Assembly (NCBI GenBank): GCA_028869395.1
Contig: JAGWSE010000097.1
Location: 1-8,028 of the forward strand
Length of the DNA stretch: 8,028 bases
Reading direction: 5' to 3'
Source of the DNA: Alphaproteobacteria bacterium
Lineage (GTDB): Bacteria; Pseudomonadota; Alphaproteobacteria; Caulobacterales; Caulobacteraceae
The stretch's first letter is position 1; the number at the start of each line of letters is the position of its first letter. The notes below the pieces were generated by a model that saw only the letters and a program-made list of their open reading frames with translations, had not been told where the DNA came from and did not search any database. Below are positions 1-6,021 of the stretch, one piece after another. The translations under genes were made by a program, and so were the position numbers.

Positions 1-337
1 CAATGTGGGCCTGCCGGGCACCTCGGGCTTCGTGGGCGAGATCCTGTCGATGACCGGGACCTACAGCGCATCCACCTGGACCGCGATCCTGGCCGCCACC
101 GGCGTCATCCTTTCGGCGGTCTACATGCTGACGCTCTACCGGCGCGTCGTGTTCGGCGAGATCAGCAATCCGAAGCTTGCGGCCATCGCCGACCTCGACT
201 GGCGCGAGGTGGTGATCTTCGCGCCGCTGATGGTGGCGACCCTCGTCATGGGCGTGATCCCGTCCACCGTCTTCAACTTCACCCAGGCCTCCGTCGACCA
301 TCTGACGGCGGCCTATCGCGCGGCCATCGGGGGCTAA
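1..337 (+). CDS. nuoM: NADH-quinone oxidoreductase subunit M, 3' end (partial)
   Basis: This is the C-terminal 111 residues of NuoM, an antiporter-like membrane subunit of respiratory complex I that takes part in proton pumping in the inner membrane. The first complete codon begins at base 2 (AAT), so the gene enters from outside the window; the GTG at 5 is an internal valine, not a start. The visible protein opens with the family motif NVGLPGTSGFVGE. By my recollection its final Glu corresponds to E407 of E. coli NuoM, a functionally important membrane residue. Hydrophobic segments follow at about fragment residues 22-45 (AILAATGVILSAVYMLTLYR) and 68-90 (VVIFAPLMVATLVMGVIPS), with the usual VFGEI stretch between them. 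The stop TAA (335-337) directly abuts the first possible start of nuoN, so the two genes are surely co-transcribed. Identity is secure; only the N-terminal part is missing. Confidence 0.96.
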   Translation, partial: NVGLPGTSGFVGEILSMTGTYSASTWTAILAATGVILSAVYMLTLYRRVVFGEISNPKLAAIADLDWREVVIFAPLMVATLVMGVIPSTVFNFTQASVDHLTAAYRAAIGG

Positions 338-343
338 GTGGGT

Positions 344-1774
344 ATGAACTTTTCGGCCGCGCTCGGCGTCGCCTATCCGGAGCTGATCCTCGCGGTCGGC
401 GCGCTGCTGCTGCTCGTCTGGGGCGCCTTCGCGCCGAAGAGCTCGACGGCCATCGGCTGGGCCTCGGTCCTCGTGCTCGTAGGAGCCGTTGTCGCCGCCG
501 CCACCCAGCCTTTCGGCTCGGCATTCCAGGGCGGCCTGGTCTTCGACGCCGGCGCGGCCTTCGCCAAGGTCGCGATCTACGCCGCCAGCGCGGTCTGCAT
601 CCCGCTCGGCCAACGCTGGTTCGCGCGTCGCGGCGTCACCAACTTCGAGTTCCCGATCCTGATCCTCATCGCCGCGCTGGGCATGGGGATGATGGCTTCC
701 TCGGGCGACCTCATCTCGCTCTACGTCGGCGTGGAGCTGCACTCCCTGGCGCTCTACGTGCTCGCGGCCATGTACCGCGACAACGCCAAAGCGTCGGAGG
801 CCGGTCTGAAGTACTTCGTGCTCGGCGCGCTGTCCTCGGGCCTGCTGCTCTATGGCGCGAGCCTGGTCTATGGCTTCGCCGGCTCGACGGTCTTCACCGA
901 TATCGCCCTCGCCGTGAAGGGCGGCGCCGGGACCGGCATCCTCTTCGGCCTTATCTTCCTGATCTGCGGACTGGCGTTCAAGGTCTCCGCCGCGCCGTTC
1001 CACATGTGGACGCCCGACGTCTACGAAGGCGCGCCGACGCCGGTCGTGGCCTTCTTCGCCGCCGCCCCGAAGCTGGCCGCCATGGTGCTCTTCGCTCGCC
1101 TCATCGGCCAGGCCTTCGCCGGCGATGCGGCCCAATGGCAGCAGGTGCTCTGGATCCTGGCGCTGATCTCGATCGCCTGGGGAGCCTACGCCGGTCTCCG
1201 CCAGACCAACCTGAAGCGCCTGTGGGCCTACTCATCCATCGCCAACGTGGGCTACGCCATCCTCGGGATGGCCTCCGGCACGGCCGAAGGCATGCAGGCC
1301 ATGCTGGTCTTCATGATCCTCTACATGATCGACGTGACGGGCTTCTTCGCCTGCCTCGCGGCGCTGTCCCGGCAGGGGCGGTCGCTGGAGACGATCGACG
1401 ACATGGCGGGACTGATCCGGACGAACCCCGGCCTGGGCCTGGCCATGACCGCGCTGTCGCTTTCGCCGCTGGGTCTGCCGCCGTTTTCGGGGTTCTGGGC
1501 GAAGTTCTACGTGTTCAAGGCCGCGCTGCATGCGGGCCTCGGCTGGCAGGCCGTGGTCGGCCTCGTGCTCTCCGTCGTCGCTGCTTTCTACTATCTGCGC
1601 CTCGTGAAGGTGGTGTGGTTCGATCAGCCCGTGGGCGTCGTCGACCGGCCTGCGCCGGAGGCCCGGGCGATCGCCGTCGGCACGGCCCTGTTCGCCTTCC
1701 CGCTGGTGATGGCGGCGCTCTACTGGATCGATCCGCTCGCCGCCCGCGCCGCTCACGCCTTCGGATTGGCCTGA
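344..1774 (+). CDS. nuoN: NADH-quinone oxidoreductase subunit N
   Basis: Complete NuoN, 476 residues from ATG 344, close to the 485 of the E. coli protein. It is a polytopic inner-membrane subunit of complex I, related to Mrp antiporters, and helps couple NADH:quinone electron transfer to proton export. Nearly the whole chain is hydrophobic helices, about 14 expected. The charged residues known to matter in the family are visible: E131 in VGVELHSLALYVL, K156 in EAGLKYFVLGA, K213 in AFKVSAAPFHMWTPDVYEGAP, K243 in APKLAAM and K387 in FWAKFYVF. These match E. coli E133, K158, K217, K247 and K395 by position and context. The start is uncertain by two codons. GTG 338 touches the nuoM stop, while ATG 344 has a G-run (329-333) at a better distance and gives the more usual N-terminus (MNFSAALGVAYPELIL). 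birA follows after 7 bases. Confidence 0.96.
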   Translation: MNFSAALGVAYPELILAVGALLLLVWGAFAPKSSTAIGWASVLVLVGAVVAAATQPFGSAFQGGLVFDAGAAFAKVAIYAASAVCIPLGQRWFARRGVTNFEFPILILIAALGMGMMASSGDLISLYVGVELHSLALYVLAAMYRDNAKASEAGLKYFVLGALSSGLLLYGASLVYGFAGSTVFTDIALAVKGGAGTGILFGLIFLICGLAFKVSAAPFHMWTPDVYEGAPTPVVAFFAAAPKLAAMVLFARLIGQAFAGDAAQWQQVLWILALISIAWGAYAGLRQTNLKRLWAYSSIANVGYAILGMASGTAEGMQAMLVFMILYMIDVTGFFACLAALSRQGRSLETIDDMAGLIRTNPGLGLAMTALSLSPLGLPPFSGFWAKFYVFKAALHAGLGWQAVVGLVLSVVAAFYYLRLVKVVWFDQPVGVVDRPAPEARAIAVGTALFAFPLVMAALYWIDPLAARAAHAFGLA

Positions 1775-1781
1775 CGCCAGC

Positions 1782-2522
1782 GTGGCCGGCAATCCGCCGA
1801 TCCAGGCCTACGACGAAATCGACTCGACCAACGCCGAGGCCCGTCGCCGCGCGGAGGCGGGGGAGTCGGGCCCGGTCTGGATCACCGCCGCGGTGCAGAC
1901 TGCCGGGCGTGGTCGACGTGGCCGCAGCTGGTCGACGCGCAGAGGCAATCTCGCCGCGACCCTGCTGATGGTCACCGACCGGCCCCCGGTCGAGGCCGCA
2001 CAGATTTCCTTCGTGGCCGCGCTGGCGGCCGCCGAGACGGCGGACGCCTGCATCGGCCCCGACGTGGCCCAGCTGAAGTGGCCCAACGACGTCATGATCC
2101 GCGGCCGCAAGGCGGTGGGTATCCTGGTGGAGTCGGGGCCGCGCGAGGATGGGCGGCTGTGGCTCGCGATCGGGATCGGCGTGAACCTGGCGCATGCGCC
2201 CGACGATGTGGAGCGCCCGGCCACATCGTTCGCCGACCACATGGCCGGCGCGCCGCCGGAGCCGCTCGCGGCCTTGGAGATCCTCGCCGCCCGGTTCGAC
2301 GCCTGGCGCGAGGCCTGGGCCTTGCAGGGCTTCTCGGCGATCGCCCGGGCGTGGACGCTGCGGGCCGCAGGTCTCGGTCAGCGCTGCGTGGCCAGGCTCC
2401 CCAACCGGATGATCGAGGGGCTCGCGGAGGGCCTGGACGCCGACGGGGCGTTGCGGCTGCGGCTGGACGACGGGTCCGTGGAGCGGGTAACGGCGGGCGA
2501 CGTCTTCTTCGGGGGAGCGTAA
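1782..2522 (+). CDS. birA: biotin--[acetyl-CoA-carboxylase] ligase, monofunctional
   Basis: Biotin-protein ligase of 246 residues. It activates biotin with ATP to biotinyl-5'-AMP and transfers it to the target lysine of biotin carboxyl carrier domains, such as acetyl-CoA carboxylase, in the cytoplasm. Visible family features are the N-terminal EIDSTNAEAR (12-21), the biotinyl-AMP loop GRGRRGRSW (42-50), KWPNDV (99-104), the catalytic-type lysine K110 in GRKAVGIL, GIGVN (131-135), and a C-terminal SH3-like domain (about 197-246, ending in VTAGDVFF). There is no N-terminal winged helix, so this is the ligase-only form and not the E. coli type of biotin operon repressor. The start is GTG, 7 bases after the nuoN stop, with no strong Shine-Dalgarno, so reinitiation after nuoN is likely. 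Linkage of birA to the 3' end of the nuo operon is common in alphaproteobacteria. Confidence 0.95.
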   Translation: MAGNPPIQAYDEIDSTNAEARRRAEAGESGPVWITAAVQTAGRGRRGRSWSTRRGNLAATLLMVTDRPPVEAAQISFVAALAAAETADACIGPDVAQLKWPNDVMIRGRKAVGILVESGPREDGRLWLAIGIGVNLAHAPDDVERPATSFADHMAGAPPEPLAALEILAARFDAWREAWALQGFSAIARAWTLRAAGLGQRCVARLPNRMIEGLAEGLDADGALRLRLDDGSVERVTAGDVFFGGA

Positions 2523-2531
2523 AGAACGCCC

Positions 2532-3305
2532 ATGCTGCTGGCCATCGAACAAGGCAACACCAATACCCTGTTCGCCGTCCACGACGGGGAGCGGTGGACG
2601 TCGCAATGGCGCGCGGCGACCGACGCGAGCCGCACCGCGGACGAATACGCCGTCTGGCTTTCCCAGCTTCTCAACATGGCCGGCCTGCAGCTCGGCGTCT
2701 TCGACGGGTGCATCATCTCCAGCGTGGTGCCGCAGTCGATCTTCAACCTGCGCAACCTGGCCCGTCGCTACCTGCACGTGGAGCCGCTGGTGATCGGCGA
2801 GAACGCCGACCTCGGGATTCAGGTCCGCATCGACAAGCCTTCGGAGGCCGGCGCCGACCGCCTGGTCAACGCGATCGGCGCCCACGTGGTCTACGACGGC
2901 GACCTGATCGTCATCGACAGCGGCACCGCCACGACCTTCGACGTGATCGCGGCCGACGGCGGCTTCGAAGGCGGGGTGATCGCGCCGGGGATCAACCTCT
3001 CCATGGAGGCGTTGCATGCCGCAGCGGCCAAACTGCCGAGGGTCGCCATCCAGAAGCCGCCGAGGGTGGTGGGAACCGACACCGTGGGCGCGATGCAGTC
3101 GGGGGTGTTTTGGGGCTACATCGCCATGATCGAGGGACTGACCGCGCGCATCAAGGCCGAGTGGGGAAGGCCCATGACCGTGGTCGCCACCGGAGGCGTC
3201 GCCTCGCTGTTCCACGGCGCCACCCTCAGCGTCGACCACTTCGATTCCGACCTGACAATCCGCGGGCTGCTGGAGATCTGGCGCCGCAACCAGGGCCGAC
3301 ATTGA
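2532..3305 (+). CDS. coaX: type III pantothenate kinase
   Basis: CoaX, 257 residues, phosphorylates pantothenate with ATP, the first committed step of coenzyme A synthesis, in the cytoplasm. It belongs to the ASKHA fold. Visible motifs are the phosphate loop EQGNTNT (6-12), SSVVPQ (63-68), KPSEAGADR (102-110) with the likely general base D109, IDSGTATTFD (128-137), APGINLSMEAL (151-161), VVATGGVA (217-224) and SDLTIRGLL (239-247). Position 6 is Glu where most CoaX proteins have Asp (DxGNTN). The change is conservative, and I recall the same EQGNTN in Caulobacter CoaX, so it is probably a lineage variant and not damage. ATG 2532 lies 9 bases after birA, with a weak purine stretch (AAAGAA, 2521-2526) in front. 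The stop TGA shares its A with the rnj start, so the two are translationally coupled. Confidence 0.95.
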   Translation: MLLAIEQGNTNTLFAVHDGERWTSQWRAATDASRTADEYAVWLSQLLNMAGLQLGVFDGCIISSVVPQSIFNLRNLARRYLHVEPLVIGENADLGIQVRIDKPSEAGADRLVNAIGAHVVYDGDLIVIDSGTATTFDVIAADGGFEGGVIAPGINLSMEALHAAAAKLPRVAIQKPPRVVGTDTVGAMQSGVFWGYIAMIEGLTARIKAEWGRPMTVVATGGVASLFHGATLSVDHFDSDLTIRGLLEIWRRNQGRH

Positions 3306-4987
3306 TGGCGAAACCCGGCCCCGACGACGAACTCGTCTTCCTGCCGCTCGGCGGGTCGAACGAGATCGGCATGAACTTCAATCTCTATGGCTACGGCCCG
3401 GCCTACGATCGGCGGTGGATCGTGGTCGACCTGGGGGTGACTTTCGGGGACCAGTCGACGCCCGGCGTCGAGATCATCCTGCCGGATCCGGCCTTCATCG
3501 AGGAGTACGCCGACCGGATCCTCGGCATCGTTCTGACCCATGCCCACGAAGATCACATCGGCGCGGTCGCCTGGCTGTGGCCCCGCCTGAAGGCCCCGCT
3601 CTACGCCACGCCGTTCACCGCCTTCGTTCTGCGGGAGAAGCTGCGCGAGGCCGACCTGCTGGACGAAGCGCAGATCACCGAGGTGCCGCTGGGCGGCTCG
3701 ATCGAGCTCGGGCCCTTCCAGCTCGAACTCATTACGCTCACCCATTCGATCCCGGAGCCGAACGGGCTCGCCATCAAGACGCCACTGGGCACGGTGCTGC
3801 ACACCGGCGACTGGAAGATCGATCCCGACCCGTTGCTGGGCGGCCCCACCGACGTCAGCGCCATCCGACGCCTGGGAGACGAGGGCGTGCTCGCCATGGT
3901 GTGCGACTCCACCAACGTCTTCGTGGACGGACGGGCGGGCTCCGAAGCCGCGGTGCGCGAGACGCTGATGCCGCTCATCGCCGGACTGAAGGGCAAGGTG
4001 GCCGTGGCCTGCTTCGCCTCCAACGTCGCGCGAATGGACAGCGTCTGCCGGGCTGCGGAAGCCGCGGGCCGGCGGGTCTGCCTGGTTGGGCGCTCGATGC
4101 GCCGGATGGCGGCGGCCGCCAAGTCGGTGGGCCTCATGCAAGGCCTTCAGCCGTTCCTGGAGGAAGCCGAGGCCGGCGGCTTTCCGCCGGACCGCATCCT
4201 CTATCTCTGCACCGGCAGCCAGGGCGAACCGCGCGCGGCGCTCTCCCGCATCGCCGACGGCACCCACCCGCATGTAAGGCTGGGGCAGGGCGACGCCTGC
4301 ATCTTCTCCTCCCGCGTCATCCCCGGGAACGAGATCCCGATCCGCAACCTGCAGAACAAGCTCGCCGATCGCGGCGTGCGCCTCTACACCGAGCGCGACC
4401 ATCCCGGCATCCACGTCTCCGGCCACCCTTGCCGGGACGAGCTGGCCGACATGTACCACTGGGCCCGGCCGGAGATCGCGGTTCCGACCCACGGCGAGCG
4501 TCGCCACCTTCTGGAACACTCGGCTTTCGCCCGCGACCTGCAGGTGCCACAGCAGGTGGCGCCCCGAAACGGCGACATGGTCCGCCTGGCGCCCGGCCGC
4601 GCCGATATCATCGACGAGGCGCCTTCGGGGCGTCTCTACGTCGATGCGGGCGTGCTGACGCCGGAGAACGGGGAGGCGCTGCGCGAGCGGCGTCACGCGG
4701 CCTACAACGGGATGATCGCGGTCTCCGTGGCGCTGGACGGCCGCGGCCGCATCGTCTCCGGCCCGCAGGTGAGGGCGCTCGGCCTTCCCACCGACGAGGA
4801 CTATCCGCTCGAGGACGCCCTCGACGACCTCGCGGACGAGGCCGAGCAGGCGCTCGGGCGGCTGAAGGGCGACGACCGCGAGCTGGACGAAGCGATTGAG
4901 ACCGCGCTCTCCCGCGCCGTGAAGAAGGCCAGCCAACGCATCTGGGGTCGCCGCCCCGTGGTGGAGACAACGGTGCTCCGAATTTAG
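3305..4987 (+). CDS. rnj: ribonuclease J
   Basis: RNase J, 560 residues, is a metallo-beta-lactamase/beta-CASP nuclease with endonuclease and 5'-3' exonuclease activity on RNA. In alphaproteobacteria it is known to act in 16S rRNA 5'-end maturation and mRNA turnover. The metal site is intact: HAHEDH (79-84), H147 in THSIPEPNG and D169 in HTGDWKID. The beta-CASP region carries DSTN (201-204), CFASNVARM (236-244), CTGSQGEP (302-309), HVSGHP (370-375) and PTHGE (394-398). A C-terminal domain (about 450-560) is present. The N-terminal LPLGGSNEIGMN is typical. The start is ATG 3305 inside the coaX stop (TGATG). Length, N-terminal alignment and the coaX stop all argue against a longer reading from the in-frame codons upstream, although the frame stays open back into birA. 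No hairpin with a U-run follows the stop. Confidence 0.96.
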   Translation: MAKPGPDDELVFLPLGGSNEIGMNFNLYGYGPAYDRRWIVVDLGVTFGDQSTPGVEIILPDPAFIEEYADRILGIVLTHAHEDHIGAVAWLWPRLKAPLYATPFTAFVLREKLREADLLDEAQITEVPLGGSIELGPFQLELITLTHSIPEPNGLAIKTPLGTVLHTGDWKIDPDPLLGGPTDVSAIRRLGDEGVLAMVCDSTNVFVDGRAGSEAAVRETLMPLIAGLKGKVAVACFASNVARMDSVCRAAEAAGRRVCLVGRSMRRMAAAAKSVGLMQGLQPFLEEAEAGGFPPDRILYLCTGSQGEPRAALSRIADGTHPHVRLGQGDACIFSSRVIPGNEIPIRNLQNKLADRGVRLYTERDHPGIHVSGHPCRDELADMYHWARPEIAVPTHGERRHLLEHSAFARDLQVPQQVAPRNGDMVRLAPGRADIIDEAPSGRLYVDAGVLTPENGEALRERRHAAYNGMIAVSVALDGRGRIVSGPQVRALGLPTDEDYPLEDALDDLADEAEQALGRLKGDDRELDEAIETALSRAVKKASQRIWGRRPVVETTVLRI

Positions 4988-5012
4988 AATTATCGATTTA
5001 CAGAAATATATT
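4984..5012 (+). promoter_or_regulatory. putative sigma-70 promoter of the DUF2975-HTH pair
   Basis: In the AT-rich spacer after rnj, TTAGAA (4984-4989) and TATATT (5007-5012) are separated by exactly 17 bases. They match 4/6 and 5/6 of the -35 and -10 consensus, which would put a transcription start near 5019. The -35 overlaps the rnj stop codon. The pairing is inferred from sequence only; read-through from the nuo-rnj operon is also possible because I see no terminator. Confidence 0.4.
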
Positions 5013-5013
5013 T
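5004..5013. promoter_or_regulatory. 10-base AT palindrome, possible operator
   Basis: AAATATATTT is a perfect palindrome overlapping the proposed -10 element. It lies inside about 30 bases of very AT-rich sequence in otherwise GC-rich DNA. A small HTH regulator encoded two genes downstream could bind here and autoregulate, which is inference. AT-only palindromes also arise easily in AT-rich spacers. Confidence 0.25.
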
Positions 5014-5038
5014 TTGCGAGACGCTGAGGCGAACTCCC

Positions 5039-5045
5039 GAGGAGA
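5039..5045 (+). promoter_or_regulatory. Shine-Dalgarno of the DUF2975 gene
   Basis: GAGGAGA ends 5 bases before GTG 5051, a good match to the anti-Shine-Dalgarno at normal spacing. It decides the choice of this GTG as the start of the membrane protein over other frames in the region. Confidence 0.7.
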
Positions 5046-5050
5046 CGCCC

Positions 5051-5644
5051 GTGGCCTCGATTGTCGAGATAGCGCCGTCAGCCGCCGCGCCAACGCCGGC
5101 CTTCCGCCAAATCCGGGCCGCCAGCCGCGGTTTCGAGATCCTCTTTGCGGCGCTGTTCGCAATATTAATTGGCGTGGCCGTACTCAGTCTCTGGGTCCTG
5201 CTGTTCTACCAGGGCGCCTTGGTAGCCGTGGGTCCGCACGGCGGGATCATCTCCACGGGTCCCCTGCCGGCCGGCTTCGTCCCATTCCGTGACTGGAGCC
5301 TTGGAGAAAAGCTCGCCTACGCACCGGTCGTCATCGTCCGCGCGCTGCCCACGATCTTTCTCTTCTGGTTCCTGCGGGGACTCTTCAGGTCATACGGCAA
5401 AGGGCGCGTATTCACTGCGGACAACGCGGGCCGGATCAAAGCCATGGGCGCATGTCTTGTAGCTGACGCCGCGGCGCCGTTCGCTTGTCATCTCGTGCTG
5501 AGCGCCACCGGCTTCGAGATCGACCAGATGTGGGCGCACATGGGGAGCCTGCAGGAACTCGTCCTCGGCGGTGTGGTCCTTGTCATTGCGGGCGTCATGC
5601 AGGTCGGCCGCGAGATCGAGGAAGACCGGGAAGGATTCGTCTGA
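5051..5644 (+). CDS. DUF2975 family membrane protein
   Basis: This 197-residue protein has four predicted membrane helices at about 28-52, 88-110, 131-152 and 168-186, and a charged C-terminal tail (REIEEDREGFV). The segment FRSYGKGRVFTADNAGRIKAMG (112-133), between helices 2 and 3, is the signature I associate with DUF2975 (L-F-R-s-Y-x-x-G-x-x-F-t-x-x-N). The biochemical function of the family is unknown; it should sit in the inner membrane. It is typically found next to a small YozG-like HTH gene, as here, where the two overlap by one base. GTG 5051 is chosen for its Shine-Dalgarno. Codons such as GCA ATA TTA ATT (around 5158-5169), GTA and AGT are unusual beside the neighbouring housekeeping genes, which hints at transfer. 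Family assignment is fairly firm; the role is not known. Confidence 0.82.
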   Translation: MASIVEIAPSAAAPTPAFRQIRAASRGFEILFAALFAILIGVAVLSLWVLLFYQGALVAVGPHGGIISTGPLPAGFVPFRDWSLGEKLAYAPVVIVRALPTIFLFWFLRGLFRSYGKGRVFTADNAGRIKAMGACLVADAAAPFACHLVLSATGFEIDQMWAHMGSLQELVLGGVVLVIAGVMQVGREIEEDREGFV

Positions 5645-5880
5645 TGCCGATCGTCATGCGTCTCGACGTGATGATGGCTCGGCGCAAGGTGCGCTCGAAC
5701 GTACTGGCCCGAGCTATCGGGATCACTGAGGCGAACCTGTCGCTCCTGAAATCCGGCAAGGTGAAGGGCGTCCGGTTCTCGACGCTCGAGGCCATCTGTC
5801 GCTACCTCGACTGTCAGCCGGGGGACATCCTGGAATTCGTGCCGAACGACGGCCTGGAAGCGCTTCGACAGGCCAGCTGA
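5644..5880 (+). CDS. small HTH transcriptional regulator (YozG/Cro-CI type)
   Basis: This 78-residue protein is essentially one helix-turn-helix domain of the XRE superfamily (HTH_26/YozG type). Family features in order are RLDVMMARRKVRSNVLARAIGI (6-27, helices 1-2), the recognition region TEANLSLLKSGKVKGVRF (28-45), STLEAICRYLDCQPGDILEF (46-65), and a short tail. ATG 5644 is formed inside the stop of the DUF2975 gene (TGATG), so translation is coupled to the membrane protein. In many genomes this pair travels together, which suggests the regulator and the membrane protein work as a unit. It may be autoregulation or membrane-linked sequestration, both inference. There is no sensor domain and no sign of a phage context. 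A larger ORF reading upstream in this frame (from 5485) is rejected because it would overlap the DUF2975 gene. Confidence 0.88.
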   Translation: MPIVMRLDVMMARRKVRSNVLARAIGITEANLSLLKSGKVKGVRFSTLEAICRYLDCQPGDILEFVPNDGLEALRQAS

Positions 5881-5899
5881 TTCCATCCACTTCGACGAC

Positions 5900-5906
5900 A
5901 AGGAGG
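5900..5906 (+). promoter_or_regulatory. near-perfect Shine-Dalgarno before a 35-codon ORF
   Basis: AAGGAGG is followed after 7 bases by ATG 5914. It is the strongest ribosome-binding site visible in the window, yet it precedes only a short, unrecognised reading frame. This is unusual given the weak sites before the housekeeping genes. Confidence 0.6.
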
Positions 5907-5913
5907 ACGACCG

Positions 5914-6021
5914 ATGATCGGGCGAATGACGGCGTTTGCCTTGAGCCGGTCTGATCGCCCGCTTCGTCGACGTCGGCCCATAGGCGCCGCGGCTTGCCGA
6001 ACACGTCCCCGGGGGCTTTGA
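5914..6021 (+). CDS. short Arg-rich ORF, possible leader peptide or gene remnant
   Basis: Thirty-five residues beginning MIGRMTAFALSRSDRP, with 10 arginines and no recognised domain. For expression: ATG sits 7 bases after a near-ideal Shine-Dalgarno, and the stop TGA (6019-6021) overlaps the ATG of the next short ORF. Against a conserved protein: only about 60% of its third codon positions are G or C, below the flanking genes, and the Arg-rich composition is what out-of-frame GC-rich DNA gives. It could be a leader peptide coupled to the downstream CoA-transferase, the surviving 5' end of a decayed gene, or chance. I cannot assign a function. Confidence 0.3.
   Translation: MIGRMTAFALSRSDRPLRRRRPIGAAACRTRPRGL

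Noticed and set aside
1006..1968. 320-codon + strand frame inside nuoN and birA
   Set aside because: It is an alternate-frame shadow with Arg-rich, low-complexity translation and overlaps two secure genes.
1515..3302. Minus-strand open frame of 595 codons across nuoN, birA and coaX
   Set aside because: It lies antisense to three secure genes, has a His/Arg/Gly/Asp-rich composition with no recognisable domain, and is the usual by-product of high third-position GC.
2078..3304. Much longer N-terminal extension of RNase J (in-frame start back in birA)
   Set aside because: The extension is Arg/Gly-rich out-of-frame reading of birA and coaX. ATG 3305 gives the normal RNase J length and N-terminus.
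3415..4899. 494-codon + strand frame inside rnj
   Set aside because: It is the +1-type shadow of RNase J, rich in Arg, Gly and Ala, with no motif.
3116..4936. Minus-strand open frame of 606 codons antisense to rnj
   Set aside because: It is a mirror of RNase J codons with no domain or ribosome-binding site, while the + strand carries every RNase J motif.
4988..5050. Intrinsic terminator after rnj
   Set aside because: The T-run at 5011-5015 is not preceded by a GC-rich stem. Only short AT palindromes (ATCGAT, AAATATATTT) are present, which fit a promoter or operator better.
5014..5292. 92-codon + strand frame overlapping the start of the DUF2975 gene
   Set aside because: It has no ribosome-binding site and an Arg/Gly-rich product, and it conflicts with the recognised membrane protein frame.
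5051..5880. Toxin-antitoxin module (membrane protein plus HTH)
   Set aside because: The membrane protein is 197 residues with four helices and the DUF2975 signature, unlike small membrane toxins, and it precedes a YozG-like regulator. Nothing in the sequence indicates toxicity.
6007..6014. CCCCGGGG palindrome as an operator or terminator
   Set aside because: It has no loop or U-run and such GC palindromes are common by chance in this base composition.
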